Assembly (NCBI GenBank): GCA_007922225.1
Contig: ML679995.1
Span: 2,061,928 to 2,125,927 of the forward strand
Direction of reading: 5' to 3'
DNA length: 64,000 nt
Source: Emydura subglobosa
Lineage: Eukaryota > Chordata > Testudines > Chelidae
In this document: in pieces, positions 1 to 13,242 of the stretch
Position numbering within the stretch: the first letter of the stretch is position 1
Layout: every line of letters begins with the position of its first letter
Position numbers and translations under genes: made by a program
Notes under the pieces: model-generated
What the model saw: the letters and a program-made list of their open reading frames with translations, nothing else
Database searches by the model: none
Told to the model about the DNA's origin: nothing

Positions 1-2832
1 TCTAGCCGCTGGGTCCTGCTGAAGAGCCGTCTACCCTCAGAAAACTTGTCCCCCCGCCAGTGCCCAGAGATGGCGAGCGAGCCGCCTCTTCACTTTCTCT
101 TGGATAAACTACACAGACTAAGCAGCTCGAGCCTCTCGCCCTAAGGCCCGTTTTCCCGACTATCGTTGTGTACAGGGCTACAGTCCCGGAGGCACTGGAG
201 CGACCGAGACCTCTGCCCGGTAGGAGGGCGTGTCCGCGAAGGCGCTCTAGTGGGAGCTGAACTCCAGCACCTGTCCCTTCTCCGAGCTCCCAGCAGGACA
301 CCTGCACCCTGCGCTGATCGTCCAGGAGCCGGAGAGGGAAGCAGCCCCAGGGCAAGCTAAATTTAGACGGTGGCCTTGTTGTCCCGTCCCCGATGAGGTA
401 ACTGAGCGTTCCTGCAGCTCATCAACTGTCGCCCTTCCCAGAGCTCAGCGTCTCTGCCCAGCGCGTGGGATTTATCTATAGCCCCCGGCACCCCTGCCAA
501 CAGCCTCCAAAAGGTTATGAAAGCAAGAGCCAGGCATTCCTCAGCTGCCCACTCAGCACTGGCAACACAGACGTTTCCTGGAAGTTAAAGGTCCAGAGGT
601 TCTCTCCTTCCCTGCAGCAGGGAGAGCAACCGAGGGACGTACCTGGAAGCGTATAGCACACCTCTGCCCCCGGCTAGGTACCCACGCATTCCCACTGCCA
701 GAGGAGGGCGTTCCACAGACAGCTCCCTCCTGCCCCCGTTGTGTGTGCAGGGAGGAGTCTGATGTCCACAGTTCTCCTGGGTTCCTCTCTCCACCGAGGG
801 CCCCAGCCCTCCTGTAGGCTACCCACGGCTGGTTCCCAGCACGGCTCTAGCTCTGCGGACGGGCAGAGCTGACAGGGGTGGGCTCTTTTGGGTTCGATTT
901 CTGTGCTTTGCTGTGAGCGACTCCCTGGCACTGGGCTGCACGCGTCGGCGAGGGAACCGGCAACCAGCCCCTTGCAAAGGGCGGTGCCGGCCTGCGTGCC
1001 GGTTGGCAGGCAACGCTTTGGTGGCTGGTGCCGGTTTTGAGATGGGGGGAAGGATACGGAGAATGCCACCCGCGGCTGGCATCCTCTGGAAGAGGCACTG
1101 GAGAGCCAGACACAGCATTCTCCCTTTGCCCCACCTGCCCTGCGGCACCCGTCTCTGCAGCACTGGGCGGCTCACAGGCCAAACCGCAGGGCCAGCCCAG
1201 CTGGCAGCAGTGACAACAAGGAACGCCCTGGCTACGCTCAGAGACCAGCCGGAGAGAGAGCCGCCCTGCAGCAGACTAGCTGAGCTCCTCCCCAGGGCTC
1301 CAGACCCTTCTGTTTCACCCCCCCAAGACACATGGAAACTGCACAGAGGGATGGACTGATCCTCGCTCCTGCGAACTAGCTCATGGCTGTTCCGTGAACC
1401 ACAACCCCTCTCCGCCCCGCCCCGGTTCTGCCTGCTGCCAGCAGCTTCCCCAGGGGGTGGAGGAGGGAAAGGGTCACCCAGACTCCCCCTGCGATGGTTA
1501 AATCTGTGCACTCCCCGTCCAGCTTCTGCAGGCCATTGGCTTTGTGCGGCCAGATGTGGGAGGCCAGGAACTTCTGGGTGCGCGGTGCGCCAAGCTGCCG
1601 GGGCTGGGGTTTGCTGGCTGCCTGGCCCATTCCTGGCCTGAAAGGGGTGTGAGCGCAATGGAGCCTTGCTCCTTGGACGGCATTTGAACAGGCAGGGCTG
1701 CAGTTCAGTGCCGTGCCTCTGAGCTGGCGGGGCATGTCTCCCGCTACAGAGCGGGCGCTGGACACGGGGAGCTTCACTGGGCACGCATTGCTCTGCAGGG
1801 ACGCCAGGGAGGAGCAAGAAGCCCTCCAGCAACACCACCAGCAAACTCCAGAGCCCTGAGCTGTAACCCTCCCACTGCACAGCCGAGGCGGCGCAGAGGA
1901 AGGCTTCCTGGGATGTCAGCACTAAACCCAAGTCCTGCCTCCTGCAGAACAGGCCTCACGCCTGCAGCAAGCCAGCCTACAGTGACAGGTGCTAGGAACC
2001 GGCAATGCAGCGTGGCACTGTGTTTGTCCTTAAATAACCCAGGCAGCTCTGCTGCACACACGGGCAGGGACCTGGCCTCGCTTTCACCACGGAAAAGCGA
2101 AGGGGATGTGGAGCGATGCTTCTCGAGGGGCCAACGTTGCTGGGAGATAACAGTGCTGCTCGCAGGGGAGGTTCTCATGAACCCCATCTCCCCCCGAAGC
2201 CGGGTTTGGAGTGGAAACCTACCCTGTACCCAGCCTCCCAGCTATGCCAGCCCTGCCTTTTGGCTTTTAGGGCAGATAAACTCCCACCCCTGCCTTCCAG
2301 AGCAAAAGCAGGGACAGCAAGATTTGCTATTTCTAAGGCAGACAACATGGCCTCCTCTCTCTCACCCCTTTCTTCGGGAAAATCTTCCATACCAATGTCA
2401 GACATAGCAGAGCGGTGCAGGGCACAAGGGAAAATCTGGATCCCCCATTCAAAGCCCCCTTTGTTTCTCCACCAAGAGGGATGCAAGCCCAGCAGCACTG
2501 CAAGGGTCCACTCTGGCTCACTTTAGGGGACAGAAGAAAACAAGACATCTGATGCCAGAGTCAGCTCACGATGTATCTCACTTTCACTGGATTATTTTCG
2601 CTTCTTTGGAAGAAGGCCAAGAATGTGTGCGGTCAGGCTGTGGAGGGCGGGCTCTCCAGTGGCTGGAGATAGCATGGGAATCAGGGGCTCTATTCCCAGC
2701 TCTGCCACCAACATGTCGATCAAACCACCCTAGAATGGTTACATTTCCCTACCCCATGCCACTGGGAGGTTTAGTGTTGACAATGCAGCCAAAGGGTCTC
2801 CAGGTGTTTTGCCAAACAGTGTTACTTGCAGA
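1..2832. other. No gene recognised; possible continuation of DNAJB5 intron 3
   Basis: GC-rich sequence without a known repeat. The longest open frame (819-1931, minus) begins with TTG and has its first Met about 290 codons in. It resembles no protein I know, so I do not call it. Confidence 0.5.
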
Positions 2833-4143
2833 TCACAGACTCAGAGAAGATGAGGGATGGAAGGGACCCCAGGAGGTATCTAGTCCCACCCCCTGCTCAA
2901 AACAGGACCAACCCCAACTAAATCATCCCAGTCAGGGCTGTCAAGCTGGGCCTTAAAAACTTCTCAGGATGGAGATTCCACCACCTCCCCCGGTAACCCA
3001 TTCCAGTGCTTCACCACCCGCCTAGTGACAGAGTTTTTCCTAATATCCAACCTAGACCTCCCCCACTGCAACTTGAGACCGTTGCTCCTTGTTCTGTCAT
3101 CTGCCACCACCGAGAACAGCCTAGCTCCATCCTCCCCGGAACCCCCTTTCAGGTAGTTAAAGGCTGCTATCAAATCCCTCCTCATTCTTCTCTTCTGCAG
3201 ACTAAACAAGCCCAGTTCCCTCAGCCTCTCCTCATAAGTCCTGTGCTCCAGCCCCCTAAGCATTTTTGTTGCCCTCCACTGGACTCTCTCCAACTTGTCC
3301 ACATCCTTCCTGTAATGGGGGGCCCAAAATGGACACAATACTCCAAATGCAGCCTCACCAATGCCGAATAGAGGGGAATAATCACTTCCCTCCATCTGCT
3401 GCCAATGCTCCTACTAATGCAGCCCAATATGCTATTAGCCTTCTTGGCAACCAGGGCACACTGCTGACTCATATCCAGCTTCTTGTCCACTGTAACCCCC
3501 AGGTCCTTTTCTGCAGAACTGCTGCCTAGCTCGTCGGTCCCCAGTCTGTAGCTGTGCCTGGGAATTTTCTGTCCTAGGTGGAGGACTCTGCACTTGTCCT
3601 TGTTGAACTCATCAGATTTCTTTTGGCCCAATCCTCCAATTTGTCTAGGTCACTCTGTATTCTATCCCTGCCTTCCAGGGTATCTACCACTCCCCCCAGC
3701 TTAGTGTCATCTGCAAACCTGCTGAGGGTGCAATCTACCCCATCTTCCAGATCATTAATGAAGATGTTGAACAAAACCGGCCCCAGGACCGACCCCTGGG
3801 TCACTCTGCTTGTGACCGGCTGCCAGCTAGACATGGAGCCATTGATCACTACTCGTTGAGCCCTATGATCTAGCCAGGTCTCTATCCATTTTATAGTCCA
3901 TTCATCCAACCCATACATCTGTAACTTGCTGATAAGAATACTGTGGGAGACTATATCAAAAGCTTAGCTAAAGTCAAGGTATATCATGTCCACCGCCTTC
4001 CCCACATCCACAGAGCCAGTCACCTCTTCATAGAAGGCAATCGGGTTGGTCAGACATGACTTGCCCTTGGTGAATCCGTGCTGACTGTTCCTGATCACCT
4101 TCCTCTCCTCCAAGTGCCTCAAAATGGATTCCTTGAGAACCTT
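2833..4143 (-). mobile_element. CR1 LINE fragment, reverse transcriptase and 3' end
   Basis: A 5'-truncated CR1 copy of about 1.3 kb with its 3' end at the left. The minus-strand translation gives reverse transcriptase motifs in order: [32 protein letters not shown], the catalytic FADDTKLGG, then LYSALVR and ending VVKHWNGLP. These fall in three different frames (about 3574-3918, 3400-3631 and 2964-3395), so the copy is dead. It inserted in what is probably DNAJB5 intron 3. Confidence 0.93.
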
Positions 4144-4149
4144 TCAGGA

Positions 4150-7100
4150 TCTCTTTTAAAGATTTAAAGCAGCCCTAGCAGTTTCACGTTTCTGGTTTAC
4201 ACGTGATACTCTGGGCCTTCAGGCAGAGAGAGACCCCAAAGCCAGCCCACGCTCTGAATCTAATACTGACTAGCCCCAGCACTTCAGGCTCCGTTACCGA
4301 TAGCGGTGCAAAGCAGACAGTCTGTAGCAATTAAGTGGAAGCCTGGCCGTGTCTAGAATCCCATTTGCAATGCTGTCGTTCAGCAGCTGCCAGCACTTCT
4401 GTGATGATTAACTGTGATTTTCCAGGGTTTAGAACTCGCTGCATTCCAGGAGATTTGGCTCCCCTGAGGGAATCAGGTTAGTTTGGCTCGCGCATCCCCA
4501 CTTTCTGCATGCAGCCGGTGCATTTTTGCCCCTTCCTGACAATCCCACCCATATGTCCTCACCACATCCTTGCCCTGAACTGCAGAGGTAGCTTCAGCTG
4601 GAGCTGGGTGCTCAACACCCTCTGGAAGTTGGGCCACGTGTGTTTTCAACACATTTGTTAGTAGCCATTTTAACTGACTCCCTCTTCCCTGCCAAAGCAC
4701 CTCTGCTCAGACATCAGCTTCACAGAGCGGAGTCTGAACAGACCTAACAGTTGTTTGCAAAGAAGCCATGTCACATTTTAAAAAGTTAAAGTTTGTCTGA
4801 GGTTTTTGTGAGAAGTAACATGTAGGGTGAATATGAACGGAGAGAAATAGAAATGAAATGAAATATAAACTTTGGTTTTTGCAAGATACAGCAACAGGGG
4901 ATGAAGTTAGAAAACGATTACATGGAAAATGTGATGGCCAAGCACACAACATGGCAGATAGAGTAACTGAAACCACAATCAACTAATTTTTAAGCTGGTT
5001 CAATTTTAAAGGGGATGGTGTCCCGTTCCTATGATCGGGAAAGCCAATAAAGAAAACATGGCCCACTGATTTCATTATGGAGTCTATAAGACTGTTTGAA
5101 AAAACAACCCCTCCACTAAATACCTTGAAATCTTTCCCCATCGAGTTTGAAACGGGCTGGAGAAACCACGGATCAAAATTAAAACTTTAGCATCACCTGC
5201 CGTTCACTTGTCAGACTGAATCAAGGATTTCAAGGGACACAGCCAGTTTGAATTTGGCCCCAAATGTATGCATTTTAGAATCAACTTTCAGAGACCTCGA
5301 CAGGCCAACACAAGTGCCACCGGCACATTTATGTTTAATTCCAAGGGATACTATTTAAAAAGCAAACACCCCCCTCGACTGTGCTTGTAGCTCAAATTGG
5401 GAAGCACAGCATTGTGCTAGTGCATGAGGACCTGAAAGTTTAAACCGGCACGCTGGTTTGCACTGCAAAGCAGACAGGAATGCAAGAAAGGCGGCAGCTG
5501 ACAGTGACAATACACTGGATTTTTAACATTTCCTTAGTACAGATGGTTCCCTCCCCTACGCTTTCTCTTTAATGCCAGTGAAACCAGACCAGAAATTAGA
5601 GACAGTAGCTATCGAAAATAATCCCATTGACTGGATAAACTGTAGTGGAATGGCCCACCTCCCACACAGCCTTCACTGAGATGACAGACAGAACTGATAT
5701 CATGCTCTGTAATATCCCGTGCCCACCACGGTGAAAGGATAAGGCCTGCACTGGCAACTTCCCAGGGGCCCCAGTGGGCACCAGGCTTGCATATAATCGG
5801 ACGTATGATGGAAGCAGCTCACTTTTATTACGAAGATGCAGCCCACTGAGTGAGTCCCAGCATGCAATGCTGCACCTTAATCCAAGCTGCCAAGCCACAT
5901 TGCACCCTGGAACCTGTAGTCTCCACCTCCACACTAAAGAGGAGGGGCCCCAGGCGACCTTTGCCCTCATGCATTAAATCACAGGACATTATGGCTAAGT
6001 GCTGTGTCATGCTGAGACGTGGGGATTTACCTAGTTTAAAGAAGGGCCTTAGTCGGCTCAGACCGCGAGACAACCATGCCAGCCACTAAGTGCCTCGCTA
6101 GGTCTGTGGACGGCAGATGCCACTAGAACTAGGACCTGAGCTGAAAGCGTTCACAGGGAGGTCGCTTTGGAGTGTAAACGTGAAGTTTCTGGTGGGGCTG
6201 GTTTAACGCAGACTCATGAAGTTGCCCGCAGGCAGCAATGCCACAGCTAAATCCCAGCTAAAGCCCCCGCGACACTTGATTTTGCAGCTGCCGGAACGGT
6301 AGGGCTGCTTCTTCCTTTCTCTGCCTCCCACAGAGCCACTCATGTCATTTGAAGAGCGGACAGTTCTCTGCAGCCCGTGTGTCTCTGGGGAAGCTCTCTC
6401 ACAGATGCCTCCCGCTACCATTCTAACAGCGAGACGGCTGCTCCTGCAGGGCCAGGCCAGGTGGCAGCAAGTGCCCACTGCTGGCTCGCTCGCCATGGAC
6501 AGGTGCAAGGGACGGGAACAGTCAGCACAGAGTTCAATGGTACCTGGGCTCGGGGACCAGGGCTGGTATCTCCCTTCCCCATCGCCCAGTTTGCAGCTAT
6601 GGCATGATAAAAACAAGGACCAGAGAATGGTTGTCAAAGTCTTATGGGCCAGTGATCGTCTCTAACCTGCAGCCCGGGAGGGCGAGTGTATGAAGGAGGC
6701 ACGGGTTTGATGAAGAATTGAGATCGTGCTCTCTGCCAGTTTTACACAGAACGGTTTGAATCAACCCTGTCCTGCGGGGAGGAATAGGGAGACTTCCCTG
6801 ATGGGCTGTGAGAGCCCAGGGACAGCAGGCTGCCAGACCAGCTCCTGGCACGGGATGGATCCCATCTCCCACACAACCACCCAGAGCAATCCATGAGATG
6901 CTGAGAACCAACAGCTAGTTCCGGCTCCCTGGTTCCCTGCCCTAGCTCAGATGAGAGCGCTGAGAACCTAGGGATGCCTGGAGACCACAAGATGCTCCAG
7001 CCACTCCGTCTCCCCACCCCTAATTCCCTGTGTGTCAGGGCTGCAAAGAGGGAGGCACAGCAATCAGCTACGCCATCTCCAAGCCCGCTGGAGACTTGGT

Positions 7101-8651
7101 GATGTGCTACCTTTGAGCTGCAGTGCTCAGGTACAGGGAGCAGAACAGGGCCGACCCTCTGCCGAGCATTGATGGTGCCCCCGCCCCCCGAAGCATAAAA
7201 CTGCTATGGGAAGGACCCATTTAGGGCTGGTTCGACAGGCGTATCTGTGAGGAAGGCACTGAGGAGGCTCTGAGATTTGGTAAGCATGACTCCATAAACC
7301 GTGCCGCCTCTCCCAGGTGCTGCTGGCGCCATAACACAGAGCAGTGCATTTCAAGACTCAGCTTTGGTTTACGGCGTACTGCAGAGTCAACGTAAGTCAC
7401 TTTGACTCCAGTGCCTCCCACTTACCTTTGGAGGAGATTCCCCAATAACACCCAGCTCCGAATGGTCAGGGGGGCTATGAAGTGGCACTCCATGCAGACA
7501 CATGAGGGGAAGCTGCCCTTGTATCGCTGTGCTTCCCCCTGGCTACACAGCCCCTGGGAAAGTTCCCTCAAGCTTTTAGAGGCAGGCGAGCCTTCCCACA
7601 GCGTCCTGACTCAGGGGCACGCACCGAGATGCTCGTACCCAAGATCTGATCCGCCGGGCTTTTTTCTATAAAATGCATTTGCAGTACATGGACTAAATCT
7701 GTTTTTTTTTTTTTTTAAATCCGCCCACTAAAATCTACATTAAGAGACAGACGATCTCACCTCTACAGTCTGACATGAATGGTACATTGCTGGCAGCTGC
7801 AATTTACATTTTCAATGTACCTGCCAATTGAGACTGACTAAAAAGAAGTGAGACAGTGGTACCATCAAACGTTCACATCATGAATGCGGGTTACTCTCGT
7901 CTTCCTTTCCACGCCTGCCATGCATGGCTTGTTGCTCTGACTCACTCAGACCCCTCTAAAGTTTGGCTGCAAACTCCACAGGCCGGAGACCGGACTTATT
8001 TGTTCCGCAAAGCACAGAACTAACTTCCCGTGCCGCTTGAATAAATAACGTCATGCCCGTGCGCGGGAGGGAGAGGGCAGAAGAGACCAGCTGGCTCAGG
8101 CTCAAGCTAGGGTGCCTGGCACACCGTCCCCATGCAGCCCTGCCAACAAACCAGCTAGCTCACTGGAACCGAGCCATCGACCCAGCCAGTGAGCCTGGCA
8201 TTCCAGTGCAGAACACGGATACCCACCAGGGACACGCTGAGGTGCTTGGGGGAACACGAGCCCACGGGGCTGAAGCCACGGGGCTCGCTTCTCTTCTGAC
8301 ACAAGGCAAGGTCTGAGCTCTTTCCCGGACGTGAACACCCCGTACTAACGGTGAAGCGTGGCACACAAGCAGTGGAAAAGGGTACGTTCCTGGGCAAATT
8401 AGAGCAGTTAAAACAGCATCAGGTGGGCCTAGATACTGAGGTAGAGGAATTCCTGCAAACAGGAATGGACGTTGCTCTGTAAAGCAAGGGGAGAACGCTC
8501 CTCTCTGCAGATCTCTCTTGCTCTTACCTATTACACCCTATAGGAGCTTTTAACCCTGTGCAACTTATCCACCCTCTCATCTGTTCCATTCACACCAGCA
8601 AACTCTCCTCTCCAAGGAGCACAGTACCAGGGAGCCCCCCCCCCGACCCAC
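4150..8651 (-). other. DNAJB5: DNAJB5 intron 3, proximal part
   Basis: It starts at the donor GTGGGT and runs left. I searched by eye on the minus strand for the expected terminal exon (motifs such as CNDVIKPG and QRGDLIVEF) and found none. A T tract lies at 7702-7716. The part at 4.7-5.6 kb is AT-richer and repeat-poor. Confidence 0.6.
7702..7716 (+). repeat. 15-base poly-T tract
   Basis: A simple homopolymer in the third intron. No flanking retroposon is recognised. Confidence 0.8.
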
Positions 8652-9250
8652 CTCTTTAAGACTGATCATAGCCGTGTAGACCACGTTTGTCCCGTCTCTC
8701 TTGAAATGCGCGTGCGGCTTGTCCTTGAGAATGAAGACGATGTCGGCAGGGATGTTGTCTGGCGTGGCATCTCCTTCTTTGGGAAAGGTTATTTTAGTTC
8801 CCTCTTTCCACCCCCTTTTAATGACAACGTTTAATATCTTATCCTCGGTCCTTGTGGTTCGCCCATCCGGGTTCAGCCGCCGGCGGGTGATTTTCATCCT
8901 TTTGGTAGCGCCGTGGTAGATTTCTTCCAGGGAGACCCTGAGCTCGTGGATGATGGGCGGGTCCTGGACCTTCCTTCGTGTGTGGAGAGGCTCCGGGTGC
9001 CGGCGATGGACGCCGTTGATGCCATTGAAGCCGAACCGCCCAAAGGCGCTGAAAGGATCATCGTCGTCATCGATGTCCATGTCTTCCTGATCGAACCCGT
9101 TGAAGACCCGGGAGCGGCTGCTGGCGAAGAAGATGTCGAAGGGATTGGAGCCGCCAAAGAAAGACGCAAAGGTGGCGTGCGGGTCTCCGTGGAAGGTGTA
9201 GTGGAAAGTGTTTCCCGAGCCGCCAGAGGAACCACCTCCAGTTTTGAGAC
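8652..9250 (-). CDS. DNAJB5: DNAJB5 second coding exon: G/F linker and C-terminal domain 1 (residues 71-270)
   Basis: This 599-base exon completes codon 71 (Gly) and runs to Glu270. Residues 71-150 form the Gly/Phe-rich linker, with the block HGDPHATFASFFGGSNPFD at about 91-109 and an acidic run DIDDDDDP at about 129-136. From about residue 167 (DPPIIHELRVSLEEIYHG) begins C-terminal beta domain 1, which binds substrate and HSP70 tails in class B J proteins (family knowledge). Conserved segments follow, such as WKEGTKITFPKEGD at about 218-231 and FKRDGTNVVYTAMISLKE at the end. The acceptor is TTGCTGTGTTCTAG before GTCTC. The donor is GAG then GTGGGT, with the intron GT at 8650-8651. It ends in phase 0. 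The human protein continues LCGC, the redox cysteine pair reported for mammalian DNAJB5; that part lies in the missing exon. The frame stays open briefly into the intron, which is not coding. Confidence 0.95.
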
Positions 9251-11791
9251 CTAGAACACAGCAAGGAAAAGACAACGTTAATATAATCCACTGAAGAAGG
9301 CGGCTGTTCCCTTCCGGTCCTGCCTGACGCACGGGGAATCCAGACAAAGTGACGCCCAGGGCACCCTGCCTAGACTTTTGTTTGTTTGTTTTCTAATAAG
9401 GAGCATGGGAACAGAAGGTGGAATTCAGTCTTGCTATTGCAAGCTCCTTTCTACCTCTCTGGGCAGTAGGATCCCACACATCCTCTCATGTCCCCCCATC
9501 GCCCCCAACCTGGCCACGATCCATATCCCTTTTCCACTGGAGGAACCAGCTAGAAGGAATACAGCTGAGCAAACTTCTCTTCCGTTGCGGGAAGGGGAGC
9601 GCAACCAGCATCTCATCTACAGGGTCCAGGGAACTGAGACTCAATTCTGTTCTCAACCCTCTGCTGGAGTTGAAGTCTGCAGGGGATGCAGAATAACAGG
9701 GGCTCAGGTTAAACGGGCATGAAACAGGTATGGAGCGTAAGCAGCCAGCCAGACTTCCATCACCACCTCCAAGCTGGTGAGCATGCAGATTCTCAGCCTG
9801 TCTCCCCCAAACATCTGAGCGTTATTCTATTTGTTTCTGTTACTGGAACTGCTCCATGCCCACTTCCATAGCACATAATGGTGTGCAGCAACAGTGTTTG
9901 CTTGCTCCGTGCTAACAGAAGGGAAAAGTCAGACTTATGACTGAGTGCTTTGTCTACAGCCATGGGCAAGGCTCCTGGGCCAATCATGTTACTTCCTGCT
10001 GGATGGAACAAAGCAATTCAGTCTCTGTTAATCTGTGAAATGCCACAGCATGGTAACCAGTGGAGTCCAAAGACCATATGGGCCAGGCAGTTGACGGCTC
10101 TTTCTGACTAATTTAGCGACACAAATTAGAAGTCTAAGCTCTCCCAAAGGCAGTCCGGAGTACTCCGAGTATGGCAGCAGTACATTACTGCCTGATCACC
10201 CTGTTTGTGCTCTGCTCGATTCCATTCCCCCAGGCATCGGACTAGCGCCGTGGACTGTCACAGCCCAGCAATAGCACCCTTAGTGATTTATGAAAAGCTT
10301 TGAGCTCAGTGAGCAATTGTTTAGTCAGGACTTTGGCACACAGACTGATGGGACGTCAGCACCGTACACTAGTTAGCCTCCCTGCCACAAACGTGCATGC
10401 AAGCGGAAGATGCACTATGCACTCAGATGAGCGGAGCTAACACGAGGGCCTCAAAGTACTTTGCAAACAAACTCAAGGCTCAACCACCTGAGACGTTAGT
10501 ATTAGATCTTGCCTATGGGAGACAAGCGTGAGGGGCGATGAGGGCTTTTTGTTTTTAAAAAAGACTTGCTCGCCACACCGGCCATGACCAGCCACAGCCA
10601 GTCAGTTGGGGCGGTGCTTGAGAGCAGACCCCCGAGTGCACTGCTCTCAATGGAAAGAGACTTTGGAAAAATCAAGCAAATAAGTGGGATTTATATTTCT
10701 TTTGGTAACGATCAAAGCTGTTCTTAAACCAGGGTTTCTAGCAGTCCCTCCCTGCCCCAGAAACCTGCTCCTACTCGATTCAGCACAGACACCCTACATT
10801 TACACCTGTCCACAGCAAAGCCCTGGAAATCCCTAAGCAGCCAGGGTGTGAGGGAGACAGCCCCTCTGAGAAATTATCGGCAATAAAAATACAAAGAGGA
10901 TCACCCAGGTGAGCAGCAGGTCACACAGGGCTGGATGTTAACTCCTTCCAATGCCTCCTTCACATTGCCACAGGCTGTGTGATTTTGTGCCACAAATTTC
11001 TGCTTGGAGGCGGGTCAGGAAGGGGTTTCGACAAGCCCAGGTCAAGGTCTATTTTCAGCTCTCCAGTTACAAAACAGAGCTGCGGCGGGAAAGCTGACAT
11101 CTTGTGCCAACTGCCTCCAGTCAGAGCCAGGAGCAGAGATTCAGAGCCGGAGCCACAAGCAAGGCAAAGGCAGGGTGGACACACTCGCTGTTCTTTTCTG
11201 TTGTCTGTTTGTCTTGGGATGCCGAGGACTTCTGTTGGCTTGAATATACTGCCCAGCCCCTCAAAGGCCCAGCATCACAGCAGCCTCCTTCTACCCCAAC
11301 CTGGCCTATTGGGGCCAATATAATGGTCCAAATCTGTGGGGAATGGAGGTGGAGGTGCAGCCCCAGTGCTTTCAAGTAGGTGGTTATGCATAGCCTCCCC
11401 GCACTCAGAACAACTACTTGATTCTCTGGCAACAGCTAATGCTGCATTTGTGTCACAGCAACACTCAGACGTCAGCATTTTGATTCTGCTGTGGAATTGC
11501 GCAGAAGGCACAAGCTGGGCTCACGTGAGCAGAGAGATACTGTCCCGGCACACCAGAAGGGACTGGCACCCCCAGGGAGGGACACTGCAACGTGCGTATG
11601 GGGCCTCTTTCTAGGGGTGCCTCCCTCATGGGCTCACGACAGCAATGGCACCAGACTAGCACCGACCTTTCTCTCAAGGCTTCTGAAAAGGCAGGTGTCC
11701 AGTTACCAGCGTGGGTGCGTTCAGCACAACGCCTGACTGTCTGTCTATCACTAGCCCCCATTCCCGTAGCACTGGAGCGTCACTTCGCAAC

Positions 11792-11965
11792 ACACTGAGG
11801 CGGGGCAGGGCTGTTACCCACATTGTACAGATGGGGAATTGAGGCACAGAGAGACTAAGGGACTTGCCCAAGGTCACAAAGGGAGTGTGTGGCAGAGCAG
11901 GGGCTTAGGCCCAGGTCTCCCAGACCCAGGCTAGAACCCTATCTACTGAACCAGCCTTCCACTCA
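11792..11965 (+). mobile_element. MIR (CORE-SINE) element
   Basis: The stretch contains the well-known MIR phrase CAGATGGGGAATTGAGGCAC and then ACTTGCCCAAGGTCACA. It continues into a CCCAGGTCTCCC-type tail. This is an ancient amniote SINE in intron 2. Confidence 0.88.
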
Positions 11966-13242
11966 TCCCACGTAACTTCTCCCGACTGGATGTAAGGGGT
12001 GTGCAGGGCTTCACCTGCCCCCTGGTAAAGGGGTGAATTTCACGAGCTACTGCCATATGACAAGCGCCTTCTCCCTTTGAGGGAAGTGAGTTTTAGTGTT
12101 TGAGTTGTGTCCCAGGATTTGAACACCTGTGAGAAGGTTCCAAGTCCATGCACTGCTTTGTACATGATTTAGTTTGCCTCAGAAACAGTGGGTCAGTTTC
12201 TTCTGGATTCTCCCCTCCACACTCAAAGAAACAAAGCCATTCATTTCCTCTTCCCTCCACTCCTGTCCGGGCTTTGCCTGGACGCCACGTGCCTGTTTGA
12301 CGGGCAGGCCCACTGACAACGGAAGAGCCCTTAACAAGAGGCTCTTTGGACAGAGGCTGCTTTGTCACTGATGCTGCTTGGATTTTTGACATTGTCGTAA
12401 TTCCTGCGATGCTCCAGCAGGGCGAGTTGGCCCTTCCCAAACCACTGAGACACAGCGCACTTTGGATTTCGTGGTCCACCACAAAGGGAAGAGATAGGAA
12501 GCATCTGTGTTGGCAACCAGGAAGATTGCTAACAGAGGCGAGCACTGAGAGGCTTGTGTGGACAGCTTATTGCACATGGATTTTCCATTTGCCCTACTAG
12601 TATAAGCTAGAAGGCAGATGGAAAGGACAGGAAAATGCCTAGCCCGATCCTACTCCCCCACCTGGTCCTCAAGGCTAGGGTGCAGAAGTGCTGAGGCCTT
12701 CCTATCCCTGATCCTCACAGGCCAGTTCCCGTCTGCTGCGTCATTGCTCTCCCGTGCGCGTGCAGGATTCAGAGCCGTGCGGCGCTGGCTAGAAGAATTC
12801 TATCCAGAGGACAGTCAAAGAGACAACACACTAATAGAGGGTAGAAGAGGGAGACTGGCGCCGCTGCACAGGCCTGAGCTCCCGAGCAGTGCCGTGGGGG
12901 AGTCCCTTCTGCCCAGCTCAGCGCTACGAAAGTTCATAAGGCAACTAGCAGCCGACACCCAGAATAAACCCAAGTTCTCAGTTACAGTTGGCATTTCCGC
13001 CTCGCAGCAGGGTGGGCAGCAATCTCTGGAGGGGGATTCCATGGGACACGCTGGCAGGCTCAGTGCCCAAGGGGAGACAATGAAACCCACAGCTGGCCCC
13101 ACTGAACAATGGGAAAATACAGAACATGGAACCCAAAAGTGAAATGAAGGGAACAGATGCTGCCCATATGTTCCTCCACTGACCATATAGGGACCAACAC
13201 CTGCTGGCATGCCCGGGGGCAGGGTTCGGGACCTAGCACTAT

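Noticed and set aside
819..1931. 370-codon open frame on the minus strand
   Set aside because: It starts with TTG, its first Met is about 290 codons in, and it has no known motif. The local GC content makes stops rare.
2964..3918. A host reverse-transcriptase-like gene
   Set aside because: The motifs are those of CR1 ORF2, are frameshifted, and end in a typical CR1 3' region.
8577..8651. Reading frame continuing past codon 270 of DNAJB5
   Set aside because: The GAG/GTGGGT donor and the homology break at codon 270 show this is intron.
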